Shown: piece after piece, positions 16,784 to 24,919 of the stretch
How positions within the stretch are numbered: position 1 is the stretch's first letter
How the letters are laid out: the number at the start of each line of letters is the position of its first letter
From: Nonomuraea ceibae
Lineage (GTDB): Bacteria > Actinomycetota > Actinomycetes > Streptosporangiales > Streptosporangiaceae
DNA length: 64,000 bases
Assembly: GCF_019396325.1 (NCBI RefSeq)
Contig: NZ_JAHKRO010000009.1
Span: 62,001-126,000, forward strand
Direction: 5' to 3'
Translations under genes and position numbers: made by a program
Notes under the pieces: generated by a model
The model's input: the letters and a program-made list of their open reading frames with translations, nothing else
Database searches by the model: none
Told to the model about the DNA's origin: nothing

Positions 16784-17584
16784 ATGACGACTCTCCAGAC
16801 GGTGTTCGCCAAGGCGAAGGCGGACAACCGGGCCGCGCTCATCGGCTACCTGCCGGCGGGCTTCCCGACCAAGGACGGCGCCGTCGCCGCCGCCGCGGCC
16901 CTGGTCGAGGCCGGGTGCGACGTCATCGAGATCGGCCTGCCCTACTCCGACCCGCTCATGGACGGGCCCACCATCCAGGACGCCGTGCACCGTTCGCTGC
17001 TCAACGGCACCCGCATCGCCGACGTCCTGCGCACCGTCGAGGGCGTGGCGGCCACCGGCGCGGCCACGCTCGTCATGACCTACTGGAACCCGATCGACCG
17101 CTACGGCGCCGACCGCTTCGCCCGCGACCTCGCCTCGGCGGGCGGCACCGGCACGATCACCCCCGACCTCACGCCGGAGGAGTCGGAGCCGTGGCGCACC
17201 GCCTCCGCCGAGGCGGGGATCGACACGGTGTTCCTGGTGGCGCCCAGCTCCACCGAGGAGCGCATCAAGGCCGTCGCCGCCTGCTGCACCGGCTTCGTCT
17301 ACGCGGCCTCGCTGATGGGCGTCACGGGCGCCCGGGAGACGGTCAACGTGGCGGCCGAGGACCTGGTCAAGCGCACTCGCGAGCACACCGACCTGCCGGT
17401 CTGCGTCGGTCTCGGCGTCGGCACCGGCGCCCAGGCGGCGCAGGTCGCCGGTTACGCCGACGGCGTCATCGTGGGCTCGGCGTTCATCCGCCGCATCCTC
17501 GACGCCCCCGACGAGGCCGCCGGTCTCGCCTCGATCGGCGAGCTGGCCCGGTCGATGGCCGAGGGCGTTCGCTCCCGCGTCTGA
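16784..17584 (+). CDS. trpA: tryptophan synthase alpha chain TrpA
   Basis: TrpA cleaves indole-3-glycerol phosphate to indole, which passes to TrpB. The catalytic Glu49 is in EIGLPYSDP, followed by the DGPTIQ motif with the catalytic Asp. The protein has 266 residues. The stretch GGTGTITPDLTPEE is slightly unusual compared with the common Gly-Leu-Ile-Ile-Pro-Asp-Leu form but keeps Pro-Asp-Leu. The downstream region holds only a broken gene, so the trp run ends here. Confidence 0.95.
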   Translation: MTTLQTVFAKAKADNRAALIGYLPAGFPTKDGAVAAAAALVEAGCDVIEIGLPYSDPLMDGPTIQDAVHRSLLNGTRIADVLRTVEGVAATGAATLVMTYWNPIDRYGADRFARDLASAGGTGTITPDLTPEESEPWRTASAEAGIDTVFLVAPSSTEERIKAVAACCTGFVYAASLMGVTGARETVNVAAEDLVKRTREHTDLPVCVGLGVGTGAQAAQVAGYADGVIVGSAFIRRILDAPDEAAGLASIGELARSMAEGVRSRV

Positions 17585-17639
17585 CCACCGGGGCGCCCGC
17601 CTGGCGGTTCGCCGCCTTCGCCGGGCCCGCCTGCCAGGA

Positions 17640-18093
17640 CCTCGGGTGCGTCGACGCCGCCCGGCCGGTCCCGCCGCTCACCACCGCCGAGCCGGCTGCC
17701 CGCGCGATCGGCCGCATGGCCCGTGCGTGCCGGCCCGCGACGCCTGCCTGCCCGTCTCCGTCTCCGTCGCCGAGCACGCCAGACGCCTCGGCATGCCGCG
17801 CGCCGACCTGCGCCGGGCTGACCTGCGCCGGGCTGACCTGCGCCGGGCCGTCCTGCGGCCGGTCGGGTGCAGCCCTGAGGACCATCTGCTGTCGATCCGG
17901 CTCAACGGGCCAAGGGCCTGCTCGCCGGGGCACCGACCTGCCGGTGGCCGCCGTCGCCCGCCGGGTCGGCTACGACGACGCCGCCTGTTTCGCGCGGCTG
18001 TTCACCCGGCGCGCGGGGCAGCCGCAGAGCGAGTTCCGCGCCCAGCGGAATCGGGGTTTCGCCGCAGGTGAACCGCGGGACGGCGGCACTTAG
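17640..18093 (+). pseudogene. AraC-family regulator relic with two frameshifts
   Basis: Pieces of an AraC DNA-binding domain lie in two frames. Frame A gives AARAIGRMARAC (about 17695-17730). Frame B gives SVAEHARRLGMPRADLRR and CSPEDHLLSIRLNGPRA (about 17755-17912). Frame A resumes with TDLPVAAVARRVGYDD, then FARLFTRRAGQ and SEFR (about 17936-18045). Together they cover both helix-turn-helix units of the family in correct order, so two compensating indels have broken the gene. The ligand-binding half is missing. A 15-bp triplication sits between the pieces. Confidence 0.75.
17805..17849 (+). repeat. three tandem copies of a 15-bp unit
   Basis: GACCTGCGCCGGGCT is repeated at 17805-17819 and 17820-17834, and again with a final base change at 17835-17849. 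It adds two extra copies of a five-residue segment to the recognition region of the AraC relic and looks like replication slippage in a gene no longer under selection. Confidence 0.85.
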
Positions 18094-18169
18094 CCGACCC
18101 TTATCCCGAGCGTGATCGGATAGGTCCCGGTACTGTGCGCCTTCCGCACGGAGAAAGAGGAGATGGCTC

Positions 18170-18709
18170 GTGAACGCGTCACAGGCGTCACACACCGCGA
18201 GATCGGCGATACCCTGGGTGACGACCGTCGCCCGGCTGGTCCTGGGCGGAGTGCTGATCGCGGCCGGAGGGCTCAAGATCGGCAACCCGGCCGACTCGGT
18301 GGTGGCGGTCAGAGCGTACGAGTTGCTGCCCGAGCCGCTGGTCACGACCGTGGGCTACGCCCTGCCGATCGTGGAGGTCGTCGTCGGGGTGCTGCTGATC
18401 GTGGGCCTCATGACCAGGGTGGCGGCCGTCGTGGCCGCGCTGCTCATGCTCGCGTTCGTGTTCGGCATCGCCTGGGCGTGGGCCAACGGGCTGCGGATCG
18501 ACTGCGGCTGCTTCGGCGGCGGCGGCCAGCTCGGCGCCGGGCAGGAACCGACCTACCTGCTCGACATTGTGCGCGACTTCGGCCTCGTGCTGCTGGGCGC
18601 CTGGGTCGTGCGTTTCCCGCCGGGCCGCTTCGCGCTGGACCGGCCGCTGGGGCTGGCGGGTGCCGAGCACCCCTTGGACGATGAGGAGAACAGTGATGGG
18701 CAAGGCTGA
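18170..18709 (+). CDS. MauE/DoxX-like membrane redox protein
   Basis: This 179-residue protein has four membrane helices (about 17-38, 58-78, 82-104 and 128-147) and a DCGCFGGGG motif at about 108. This is the MauE/DoxX pattern, in which the vicinal cysteines are thought to exchange disulfides. The GTG at 18170 follows AAAGAGGAG. The next gene, a DsbA-like protein, overlaps by 14 bases, so the pair probably works as an electron-donor or oxidising partner plus thiol oxidoreductase. Confidence 0.85.
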   Translation: MNASQASHTARSAIPWVTTVARLVLGGVLIAAGGLKIGNPADSVVAVRAYELLPEPLVTTVGYALPIVEVVVGVLLIVGLMTRVAAVVAALLMLAFVFGIAWAWANGLRIDCGCFGGGGQLGAGQEPTYLLDIVRDFGLVLLGAWVVRFPPGRFALDRPLGLAGAEHPLDDEENSDGQG

Positions 18710-19448
18710 GCGGTCGAAGACGGCGCGGGAGAAGATCAGGGAGCAGCAGGCCGCCGAGCGTGCCCGTGAGCAGCGCAAGAAGGTCGTCACGTACGTCACG
18801 GCCGGCGCCGTGGCCATCGCCGCCATCGGCGCCGGGATGTGGTACACGATGAGCAGGTCCCAGTCGGAGCAGGCCGGGGCCGATCTCGCGCCGGTCACCA
18901 TCCAGGCCGACGGCAGCGTGATCATGGCCAAGGACGGCGTGACCAAGCCGGTCGTCGACATCTACGAGGACTTCCAGTGCCCGGCGTGCAAGGAGCTGGA
19001 GCGGGTCAGCGGCCAGACGTTCAAGAACCTGGCCGCCGAGGGCCTGGCCAAGGTCGTCTACCACCCGATCACGATCTTCGGCCAGGAGCCCACCAAGGGC
19101 AACTCGGTGCGCGCCGGGGCCGCGGCCCGCTGCGTCCCCGACGGCAAGCAGTGGGTGGCCTTCCACGACCTGCTGTTCGAGAACCAGCCGAGCGAGACCG
19201 TCGAGGGCTTCAAGACCGACCAGCTCATCGAATGGGGCAAGGAGGCAGGCGTCACCGACCCCGGCTTCGAGACCTGCGTCACGTCGCAGAAGCACGCCCA
19301 GGCGCAGCTCGACTACAGCGACAAGATCAACAAGCGGGAGAACCTCGAAGGCACCCCGACGGTCAAGGTCGACGGCCAGATGATCGACAACAGTGTGGTC
19401 TTCACCCCCAAGGATCTGCGCGATACGGTCACCGAGGCCGCCAAGTAG
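18696..19448 (+). CDS. membrane-anchored DsbA-like thioredoxin-fold protein
   Basis: This 250-residue protein has a highly charged cytoplasmic N-terminus (1-30), one membrane helix (31-48) and an exported thioredoxin fold (Thioredoxin_4/DsbA type). The active site is CPAC in EDFQCPACKE (about residues 94-97). The cis-Pro loop is EGTPTVKVDG near the end. Two further cysteines sit at about 146 and 193. It overlaps the MauE-like gene and a GAGGAG leads the ATG. The likely role is disulfide formation or reduction in secreted proteins. Confidence 0.88.
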   Translation: MGKAERSKTAREKIREQQAAERAREQRKKVVTYVTAGAVAIAAIGAGMWYTMSRSQSEQAGADLAPVTIQADGSVIMAKDGVTKPVVDIYEDFQCPACKELERVSGQTFKNLAAEGLAKVVYHPITIFGQEPTKGNSVRAGAAARCVPDGKQWVAFHDLLFENQPSETVEGFKTDQLIEWGKEAGVTDPGFETCVTSQKHAQAQLDYSDKINKRENLEGTPTVKVDGQMIDNSVVFTPKDLRDTVTEAAK

Positions 19449-19460
19449 CCTGACGTCCGC

Positions 19461-19474
19461 TACCCTCACCTGAC
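19461..19474 (+). promoter_or_regulatory. candidate leaderless promoter of lgt
   Basis: TACCCT at 19461-19466 fits the TANNNT -10 form and ends eight bases before the ATG of lgt at 19475. No ribosome-binding site is visible between them, so a leaderless transcript is plausible. Confidence 0.4.
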
Positions 19475-20491
19475 ATGCCCCTAGCCTCGATTCCCAGCCC
19501 CGCCGAGGGGGTCTGGTATCTCGGAATCATCCCGATCCGGGCCTATGCCCTGTGCATCGTGCTCGGCGTGATCGTCGCCGTCTGGCTCAGCGAGCGCCGC
19601 TGGCGCGACCGCGGGGGCCAGAAGGGCACGATCATCGACATCGCCGTCCCGGCGGTGATCTTCGGTCTGATCGGCGGCCGCCTCTACCACGTCATCACCG
19701 ACTGGCAGACGTACTTCGGCGAGCGCGCGATCAAGGAGCCCTACCAGGCGCTGTTCATCTGGGAGGGCGGTCTCGGCATCTGGGGCGCGATCGCGCTCGG
19801 CGGCGTCGGCGTGTGGATCGCCTGCCGCCGGCGCGGTCTGTCGCTGAGCGCGGTGGCCGACACGGTCGCCCCCGGCATCGCGTTCGCCCAGGCCATCGGC
19901 CGCTGGGGCAACTGGTTCAACCAGGAGCTGTACGGCTCGCCGACCACGCTGCCGTGGGGCCTGGAGATCGACCAGGCACACGGCGGCGAGCCCGGCGTCC
20001 TCTACCATCCGACGTTCCTGTACGAGTCGCTGTGGAACCTGGTGCTCGGCTTCGTGCTGCTCTACGCGGGCAAGCGGTTCACGCTGCGCCACGGGCGGCT
20101 GTTCGCCCTCTACGTGGCGGGTTACACGCTCGGGCGGTTCTGGATCGAGGGGCTGCGCATCGACCCGGTGGGCGGGGTCGACCACGCCGTCGAGCTGTTC
20201 GGGCTGCGGATCAACCAGTACACCGCGCTCGCGCTGTTCATCGGCGCGCTCGTCTACTTCTGGGCGACCCGTAACAAGACGGGTGACGAGGTCGTCGTCT
20301 CCCCGGAGGCCGACGCGACGGCCGACGCGGACGCCGTACCGGCTTCGGGCGACGGCGGGGACGACCCGGCCGACCCTGCCCACGAGGCCGACCAGGCCGA
20401 CGACACCCCCGGCGACACTTCCGACGACGGGAAGTCCGACGGGTCCGACGCGGCCCCACGCGACGTCGCGGAGGAGAAGAACGCGCGATGA
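19475..20491 (+). CDS. lgt: prolipoprotein diacylglyceryl transferase Lgt
   Basis: Lgt transfers diacylglycerol to the lipobox cysteine of prolipoproteins in the membrane. The Lgt signature IGRWGNWFNQELYG (about residue 145) and the GGLGIWGA segment are present, with seven or so membrane helices. Residues 270-338 form an acidic Asp/Ala/Pro-rich tail, an actinobacterial extension of unknown use. At least seven lipoproteins encoded in this window would be its clients. The gene ends in ATGA overlap with the next one. Confidence 0.95.
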   Translation: MPLASIPSPAEGVWYLGIIPIRAYALCIVLGVIVAVWLSERRWRDRGGQKGTIIDIAVPAVIFGLIGGRLYHVITDWQTYFGERAIKEPYQALFIWEGGLGIWGAIALGGVGVWIACRRRGLSLSAVADTVAPGIAFAQAIGRWGNWFNQELYGSPTTLPWGLEIDQAHGGEPGVLYHPTFLYESLWNLVLGFVLLYAGKRFTLRHGRLFALYVAGYTLGRFWIEGLRIDPVGGVDHAVELFGLRINQYTALALFIGALVYFWATRNKTGDEVVVSPEADATADADAVPASGDGGDDPADPAHEADQADDTPGDTSDDGKSDGSDAAPRDVAEEKNAR

Positions 20492-21192
20492 ACGACCGCG
20501 CGGAGATCCACCACCAGCATCGCGACGTCAACGGCGGCTGGCTCAGGCCGTCGGTGTTCGGCGCGATGGACGGCCTGGTGTCCAACTTCGCGCTCATCGC
20601 CGGCGTCGCGGGCGGCACCGCCAACACCAAGGTCATCGGCCTGGCGGGCGTCGCCGGGCTGGCCGCGGGCGCGTTCTCCATGGCGGGCGGCGAGTACGTC
20701 TCCGTCGCCAGCCAGAAGGAGCTCGCCCAGGCCGAGATCCAGGTCGAGGCCCGCGAGCTGGCCCGCCACCCGGAGGACGAGCTGGCCGAGCTCGCCCAGT
20801 CCTTCACCGACCAGGGCGTCGAGCCCGCCCTGGCCACCGAGGTCGCCAGGCAGCTCTCCCGCGACCCCCGCCGGGCGCTGGAGGTCCACACCCGCAACGA
20901 GCTGGGCGTCGAGCCCGGCAAGCTGCCCTCACCCGTCCTGGCCGCCGTCTCGTCGTTCGTCTCGTTCAGCGTGGGCGCGGCGCTGCCGCTGCTGCCGTAC
21001 GTGTTCGGCGCGGTCGAGCTGTGGGTGCCGGCCGTCGTGTCGTGCGTGGCGCTGTTCACCGCGGGCGCCGTCGTGTCCGCCGTGACCGCGCGGAGCTGGT
21101 GGTACTCGGGGCTGCGCCAGCTCGTCGTCGGCGTGGTCGCGGCCGGGCTGACGTTCGGGCTCGGCAACCTGATCGGGGCGTCGGGGCTGTGA
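20488..21192 (+). CDS. VIT1/CCC1-type transporter
   Basis: This 234-residue protein of the VIT1/CCC1 family transports Fe2+ or Mn2+ in characterised members. Typical segments are AMDGLVSNFALIAGVAG (first helix), MAGGEYVSVASQKE, and three C-terminal helices with SVGAALPLLPY. The cytoplasmic metal-binding loop (about 70-130) is Glu-rich as expected, with EARELARHPEDE. It starts inside the lgt stop. Substrate is inferred from family only. Confidence 0.88.
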   Translation: MNDRAEIHHQHRDVNGGWLRPSVFGAMDGLVSNFALIAGVAGGTANTKVIGLAGVAGLAAGAFSMAGGEYVSVASQKELAQAEIQVEARELARHPEDELAELAQSFTDQGVEPALATEVARQLSRDPRRALEVHTRNELGVEPGKLPSPVLAAVSSFVSFSVGAALPLLPYVFGAVELWVPAVVSCVALFTAGAVVSAVTARSWWYSGLRQLVVGVVAAGLTFGLGNLIGASGL

Positions 21193-22046
21193 CCGAGACC
21201 AGGGCCCGCAAGAGGCGCCGCGCCGCCCCTGCCCCCCGCCCGCCCAAGACGCCCCGCGCCGGCCGCGCTCCCCGGCCCGACTTCGAGCTCTCGCTGCTGA
21301 CCCGCTGGGGGCTCCGGCCCGAACAGCAGCGGACGCTGGCCGTCATCGCGACCGTGGCCGCCGCCCTCGTGGCCGTCGCCGCGCTGGTCGCCGTCATCGC
21401 CTCCCTCGGCTCCTACACGCCCCCGGCGCGCACCGGCGGCTCCGTCCCCGAACGCGACACGGCGCTGCCGCAGGTGTTCCACGGCTGGGCCTCGCCCAAG
21501 CTGTTCCAGCCGGTCGCCGACCGGGCCAAGGACCCCAAGCCGCTCACCGCCAAGGAGGTCTTCGGCCAGAAGACGCTCCCCGGAGGCAAGAAGCTCTCGC
21601 TCAAACTCGTCGCCAGCCAGGTCGACGCCGACTGCTCGGCCGCGCTGTGGGGCGCCGACCTGCTCGCCCGCGTGGCCGACGCCGGCTGCACCCAGGCCGC
21701 CCGCGGCCTCTACACCACCGCCGACGGCCGCTACGTCGGCCAGTACACGCTGCTCAACCTGCGTGACGGCGAGGCGGCCGGCGAGCTCGTCGAGGCGCTG
21801 AAGACGCTCTACCGAGGCGGCTGGACCATCCCGCTGGAGAGCCCCCAGGCCGCCTACCCGGCCGGCGGCTACACCGAGGCGGGCGGCTACGCCCTCGGCC
21901 ACTACGTCGGCCTCGTCTGGCTCGGCCGCGCCGACGGCGCCGAGCCCACGCCCAAGGATGACTACGTCTCGCTCGCCCTCACCCTGAGAGGCGCCGAGAA
22001 GGCCCTCTACCGGCGCGTGGTCGCCATCACCGGCCCCGGCGGGTGA
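21189..22046 (+). CDS. single-pass membrane protein, paralogue of the next gene
   Basis: This 285-residue protein of unknown function has a basic Pro/Ala-rich cytoplasmic tail (1-50), one membrane helix (about 50-75) and an extracytoplasmic domain. That domain has CSAALWGAD and GCTQAARGLY followed by GQYTLLNLRDGEAAGELVEAL. The same pattern occurs in the next gene, where two cysteines are also kept. It overlaps the VIT1-like gene as GTGA. Confidence 0.75.
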   Translation: MTETRARKRRRAAPAPRPPKTPRAGRAPRPDFELSLLTRWGLRPEQQRTLAVIATVAAALVAVAALVAVIASLGSYTPPARTGGSVPERDTALPQVFHGWASPKLFQPVADRAKDPKPLTAKEVFGQKTLPGGKKLSLKLVASQVDADCSAALWGADLLARVADAGCTQAARGLYTTADGRYVGQYTLLNLRDGEAAGELVEALKTLYRGGWTIPLESPQAAYPAGGYTEAGGYALGHYVGLVWLGRADGAEPTPKDDYVSLALTLRGAEKALYRRVVAITGPGG

Positions 22047-22171
22047 CAGGCGGCGACCGGGTCCCGTCGTCATGGGGATGGCGACGGGACGCGGTTGTGT
22101 GGTGGCATGGGGCGTACGGGGGCGATGGTGTGGTTTGAGAGAACGGGGGTTGGCGTGAGGTGGGGGATCTG

Positions 22172-22756
22172 ATGCCGGGGCGGGTCGTGATCGCGCTGGT
22201 GGTGGCCGGGGTCGCGGTGCTCGGGGCGGGGGCCTGGCTGTGGCTCGGGCGCGACGCGCCCCGGCCCGCCGCCTTCCACGGGACGCCGACGTCGGCCATG
22301 TACGCGCCGGTCGACTCCCGGGCCGACGACGCCGCGCCGCTCACCACGGGCGAGCTGTTCCGCGCCGGGGCGCTCGGCCAGCTGGCCCGGGGCGAGGTGG
22401 AGGAGCTGGCCGACTGCGACGACGCGCTGTGGGGTGCCGCCGCGTCCGGATGCACGCAGGCGCTGCGGGCCACCTACACGGGCGGGGCTGTCGCCGGGCA
22501 GTTCGTCATCTTCAACCTGCCGGACGGGCGCGCGGCCGACGCCCTGGTCACGGCCCTGCGCCGCGACGGGTTCGTCCGGCAGGCGGTGCCCTTCGACCCC
22601 GCGCGCAGCCGCGCCGAGGTGCGCGCCCTGGGCCATTACGTGACCGTCAGCTGGGTCGGAGCCCGGGGCACGGCCGACGCCGACCTGGTGCCGCCGCTCA
22701 TCGCCCTCGACTCCCTCGGCCAGGCCATCCAGTCCCGCGTCCTCGCCGCCACTTAG
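22172..22756 (+). CDS. single-pass membrane protein, shorter paralogue
   Basis: This 194-residue protein of unknown function has a membrane helix at 4-24 and an extracytoplasmic domain. CDDALWGAA, GCTQALRATY and FNLPDGRAADALVTAL align with the preceding protein. Both keep two cysteines that may form a disulfide, and a GHYV motif near the end. The ATG at 22172 has GGGGGA just upstream; GTG 22160 is an alternative. Probably a tandem duplication. Confidence 0.7.
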   Translation: MPGRVVIALVVAGVAVLGAGAWLWLGRDAPRPAAFHGTPTSAMYAPVDSRADDAAPLTTGELFRAGALGQLARGEVEELADCDDALWGAAASGCTQALRATYTGGAVAGQFVIFNLPDGRAADALVTALRRDGFVRQAVPFDPARSRAEVRALGHYVTVSWVGARGTADADLVPPLIALDSLGQAIQSRVLAAT

Positions 22757-23097
22757 TCCCTCCGGCCCGTGTGGCCCTTACGGCCTCTGCGTCCATAGGA
22801 GGCGCGCACCCGTGCGCGCGCTCTCGGCAGGCGCGCCGTGGGGAGGCACCTGCCACGCAAGTAGCCGGGGCCCGCTCGGCGGTGCGGGTTCCGCCGGGTG
22901 CCACCGCCTCCGGCTGGTACGCGCGGGGGAGGGGCGGGCCCCCGTAGCGGCCCGTGGTCCTGCAGGAGCCACTGGGGCCTCCAGGCGCCCGTACCGGGGC
23001 CAGTCTGTAGCTTGCGCCGGCGTCACGGTCCCTGCGGTGGCTCGACCAGGTGGGGTCGGCGTCCCTTGGCGGTTCGCGCTGCCTGTGGCGGGTCCCG
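22757..23097. other. gene-free 341-bp stretch
   Basis: It lies between two convergent genes. Open frames here lack homology and ribosome sites. The only structure I see is a short hairpin, GCGCGCAC/GTGCGCGC at 22802-22819, with a two-base spacer, possibly part of a terminator. Confidence 0.5.
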
Positions 23098-24633
23098 TCA
23101 GAGGGGGGTGTGGAGGAGGGTGAGGGTGGTGGCGATGTGGGTGGGGAGGGTGGTGAGGCGGTGGAGGGGGGCCTCGACGGGGGAGAGGGCGTCGGACCAG
23201 GGGGCGGTCTGGCGGATGAGGGTGCGGGCCTCGTTCTTGGTGAGGGCGCCGTCCTGGGCGCGGGCGGCGGCGATGAGGCCCTCGCGCCAGGAGTTGGCGA
23301 GCTTGGCGTGCCCGTTGTCCAGGATGCGCCGCAGGAGCAGCCCCTCGGGGTCGTCGGGGAGGGGGCGGCGGGTGGCGTGCAGGACGGTGCCGGAGGTGGT
23401 GAAGTCGTAGACCGGCGCGAGGGCGGCGGGGACGGCGGGCGGGGCGGTGAGGTGGACCTCGACGTGGGCGGCGCGGGTGGCGAGGAGGAGGCGGGGGAGT
23501 GCCGCCTCCAGCCCGGCCGGGACGGCGATCGCGACGCGCTCGACGGTGGCGGCGTACGGCTTGGCGAGCCAGGTGGAGAGCTTGACCCGGGTGTGGGGCA
23601 GGGAGGCCGGCCAGTCGCCGACGAGGAGGTCGGCGGGGCCCTCGGGCTGGGTGGGGGCGTCGGCGGCGGGGGCGGACTCGACGGACTGGGGGCCCTGGGT
23701 GTAGATGGCGGTGGCGGCGCGGTCGAGGCGGGCCGCGGCGGCGGGCCGGGTGCGGGTGGTGGGCCGCAGGATGTACAGGTCGGCGGCGGACCCGATGGCC
23801 TCGGCGCCGAAATAGCGGTTGAAGTCGGGATAGATGGCCTCGTAGGCGAGGTTGAGGGCCGACAGCGCGTTCTGCACCTTGAGGGCCAGCGCCGGGGTCC
23901 GCTCGCTGGCTCCGTACGCGAGCAGGACGCGCCCGTCGTCCTTGACGCCCTCGACGGCGCGGGCGACGAACAGGCCGATGCCCTCCGGCGTGTAGGGCGG
24001 GTCGGTGATGGCCAGGTCGTGGTCGCGGGCGGAGGTGGGCAGGGTGAGGCGCAGGTCGGCCCAGCGGGTGCGGACGCCGAGGTCCTGCTCGTCGATGTAG
24101 GCCAGGATGCGGTCGTCGACGTCGGCGACCGTGACGTCCGTCTCGGGGTGCACGAGCTTGACGGCGAGCGAGGTCAGGTCGTGGTCGCCGACGCAGAGCA
24201 GGCGGGCGCCCGGCAGCCAGAAGCGGGCCCCGAGCAGGAGGGCCCGGCGCAGGATCGTGTCGGGCGTGGCGGCGACGTGGTCGAGCGTGTGGCGGGCGCG
24301 CGGCGCGCCGGCGACCAGCTCGCGCAGCCGGTCCAGCACGGCCTCGTAGTGCGGCACCAGGTGGCCGACCGGGTCCTCGGGCGGCGGCGCGACGGCCAGC
24401 AGGTCCTGGAAGGCGGGCCGGTGCGTCTCGGCCACGCGGAAGCGGTCGCCGGAGCGCTCCAGGTCCAGGACGCCGAGCAGCGACTCGATCGTCCGCCGTG
24501 AGGTCGCGGTGTGCCTGACCAGCGTGGCGAGGGTCCACCACCGGCCGTCGCAGAGCGACGCCAGCGCGTGCCTGAGCCGCCTGCCGTCGACGCCCGCCTC
24601 GGCCAGCAGCCGTTCCACCCCGTCGCGTTCCAT
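23098..24633 (-). CDS. branched-chain polyamine synthase-like (BpsA family) enzyme with extra C-terminal domain
   Basis: This is a 511-residue protein. An N-terminal winged-helix-like region (1-85) is followed by a Rossmann domain with GDHDLTSLA (149-157), DVDD (171-174) and DPPYT (211-215). These are the hallmarks of N4-bis(aminopropyl)spermidine synthase (PF01861), a methyltransferase-fold aminopropyl transferase. The archaeal/Thermus enzymes have about 350 residues, so residues 305-511 are an extra domain I do not recognise. The start is ATG 24633; upstream frame extension lacks homology. Activity on polyamines is not certain. Confidence 0.75.
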   Translation of the reverse strand: MERDGVERLLAEAGVDGRRLRHALASLCDGRWWTLATLVRHTATSRRTIESLLGVLDLERSGDRFRVAETHRPAFQDLLAVAPPPEDPVGHLVPHYEAVLDRLRELVAGAPRARHTLDHVAATPDTILRRALLLGARFWLPGARLLCVGDHDLTSLAVKLVHPETDVTVADVDDRILAYIDEQDLGVRTRWADLRLTLPTSARDHDLAITDPPYTPEGIGLFVARAVEGVKDDGRVLLAYGASERTPALALKVQNALSALNLAYEAIYPDFNRYFGAEAIGSAADLYILRPTTRTRPAAAARLDRAATAIYTQGPQSVESAPAADAPTQPEGPADLLVGDWPASLPHTRVKLSTWLAKPYAATVERVAIAVPAGLEAALPRLLLATRAAHVEVHLTAPPAVPAALAPVYDFTTSGTVLHATRRPLPDDPEGLLLRRILDNGHAKLANSWREGLIAAARAQDGALTKNEARTLIRQTAPWSDALSPVEAPLHRLTTLPTHIATTLTLLHTPL

Positions 24634-24919
24634 GCGGGCAACCCTATCGAGGGGCTGCCCCGTGTCCGGCGACACCAACCCGGCGGCACTAATCCGGCGG
24701 CGCCGTGTCCGGAATGCGGGGGAGCGGGAAGCCCCTGCTGTTCCGGGGTTTGGGACATCTCCGCTCGCATGCCGGGATGTTATGAATGTTCGCACTGTGG
24801 ATGCGGTGGGCACCATTCGGGCAGCGTGCGGTAACCTCTATCCACGATATGCAGCAGGGCCAACGTCGTCCCCGCCTGTGGAGCAGTCCAAGACAGACGA
24901 AGACGACGGGAGGGATTCA

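Noticed and set aside
22812-23410. Open frames on the plus strand across the gene-free stretch and the BpsA-like gene
   Set aside because: They are G/C-biased shadow frames without family motifs or ribosome sites.
24660-24919. GlnR box in front of gltB
   Set aside because: GTAAC at about 24831 is followed by an AC after eight rather than nine bases and no second half-site, so the spacing does not fit.
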